Positions 6,167 through 6,390 of a stretch of DNA of 6,390 bases are shown piece after piece. The notes beneath the pieces are model-generated. The model saw only the letters and a list, made by a program, of their open reading frames with translations, did no database searches and was not told the origin of the DNA. The number at the start of each line of letters is the position of its first letter. Positions within the stretch are counted from its first letter, which is position 1. The DNA is taken from assembly GCA_013361745.1 (NCBI GenBank), contig JABFXM010000441.1, positions 1-6,390 on the forward strand. The letters are read 5' to 3'. Source of the stretch: Gemmatimonadaceae bacterium. GTDB lineage: Bacteria > Gemmatimonadota > Gemmatimonadetes > Gemmatimonadales > Gemmatimonadaceae. Position numbers and translations under genes: made by a program.

Positions 6167-6390
6167 ATGAGCGACCTGCTGCCGGACCTGGACATCCAGC
6201 GCGCGTTAGGCAAGCTCCCCGGCTGGGCGCGGCGGGGCAACACGCTGGTGAAGACCTACAAGTTCCGGACGTTCCGTGCCGGGATCGACTTCGTCGACCG
6301 CGCCGCCGCGGTCGCCGACCGGATGGACCATCACCCGGACATCGACATCCGGTACACGAAGATCACCTGCACCCTGAGCACGCACGACGC
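6167..6390 (+). CDS. Pterin-4a-carbinolamine dehydratase (4a-hydroxytetrahydrobiopterin dehydratase), 3' end cut by the window
   Basis: The first 74 complete codons of a small cytoplasmic enzyme that dehydrates 4a-hydroxytetrahydropterin, the form left by aromatic amino acid hydroxylases. The family signature is clear: PGWARRGNTLVKTYKFRTF, then IDFVDRAAAVADRMDHHPDIDIRYTKITCTLSTHD. The three active-site histidines are present as His55, His56 and His73, matching the family's HHP...H spacing (His61, His62, His79 in the rat enzyme). Family members are usually about 95-115 residues, so roughly 20-40 residues lie beyond the window. The gene follows the OmpA lipoprotein by 20 bases and is likely read from the same transcript, though no shared function is evident. 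Leu14 is a TTA codon within the octamer CGTTAGGC. Confidence 0.93.
   Translation, partial: MSDLLPDLDIQRALGKLPGWARRGNTLVKTYKFRTFRAGIDFVDRAAAVADRMDHHPDIDIRYTKITCTLSTHD

Overview
The window is GC-rich bacterial chromosome. Its genes end nearly every codon in G or C, and it carries lipoproteins with OmpA-type peptidoglycan-binding domains, so the host has a Gram-negative envelope. The mix of an OmpA/DUF4398 lipoprotein operon, a secreted S9 (DPP5-like) peptidase and an SplB-like radical SAM protein would suit a Gemmatimonadota-type soil bacterium. That placement is inference from gene style only. There is no tRNA, rRNA, CRISPR array, transposase or phage gene.

Layout: (1) 2-211, the 3' end of an unrecognised + strand gene. 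(2) 212-367, a structured gap with two hairpins. (3) 368-1021 (+), a lipoprotein with coiled coil and OmpA domain. (4) 1022-1166, an intergenic imperfect palindrome built on a 7-base rhythm. (5) 1167-3302 (+), a secreted S9 prolyl-oligopeptidase-family peptidase with a complete Ser/Asp/His triad. (6) 3303-3540, a repeat island between convergent genes, with 12 copies of GACGTGG/CCACGTC and an 18-base unit repeated three times. (7) 3541-4662 (-), a radical SAM protein. (8) 4663-4800, a divergent promoter gap. (9) 4801-5172 and 5169-6146 (+), two lipoprotein genes (DUF4398-like, then coiled coil plus OmpA) overlapping by ATGA. (10) 6167 to the window end (+), the start of a pterin-4a-carbinolamine dehydratase gene.

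Functionally, three genes make outer-envelope lipoproteins, two of which should tether the outer membrane to peptidoglycan. The peptidase would act on peptides outside the cytoplasm. The radical SAM protein and the pterin dehydratase are cytoplasmic and have no visible link to the envelope genes. I do not see a new multi-gene system. The least explained signals are non-coding: the GACGTGG island, the heptad-patterned palindrome before the peptidase gene, and four copies of the octamer CGTTAGGC, which also holds the only two in-frame TTA codons in the window.
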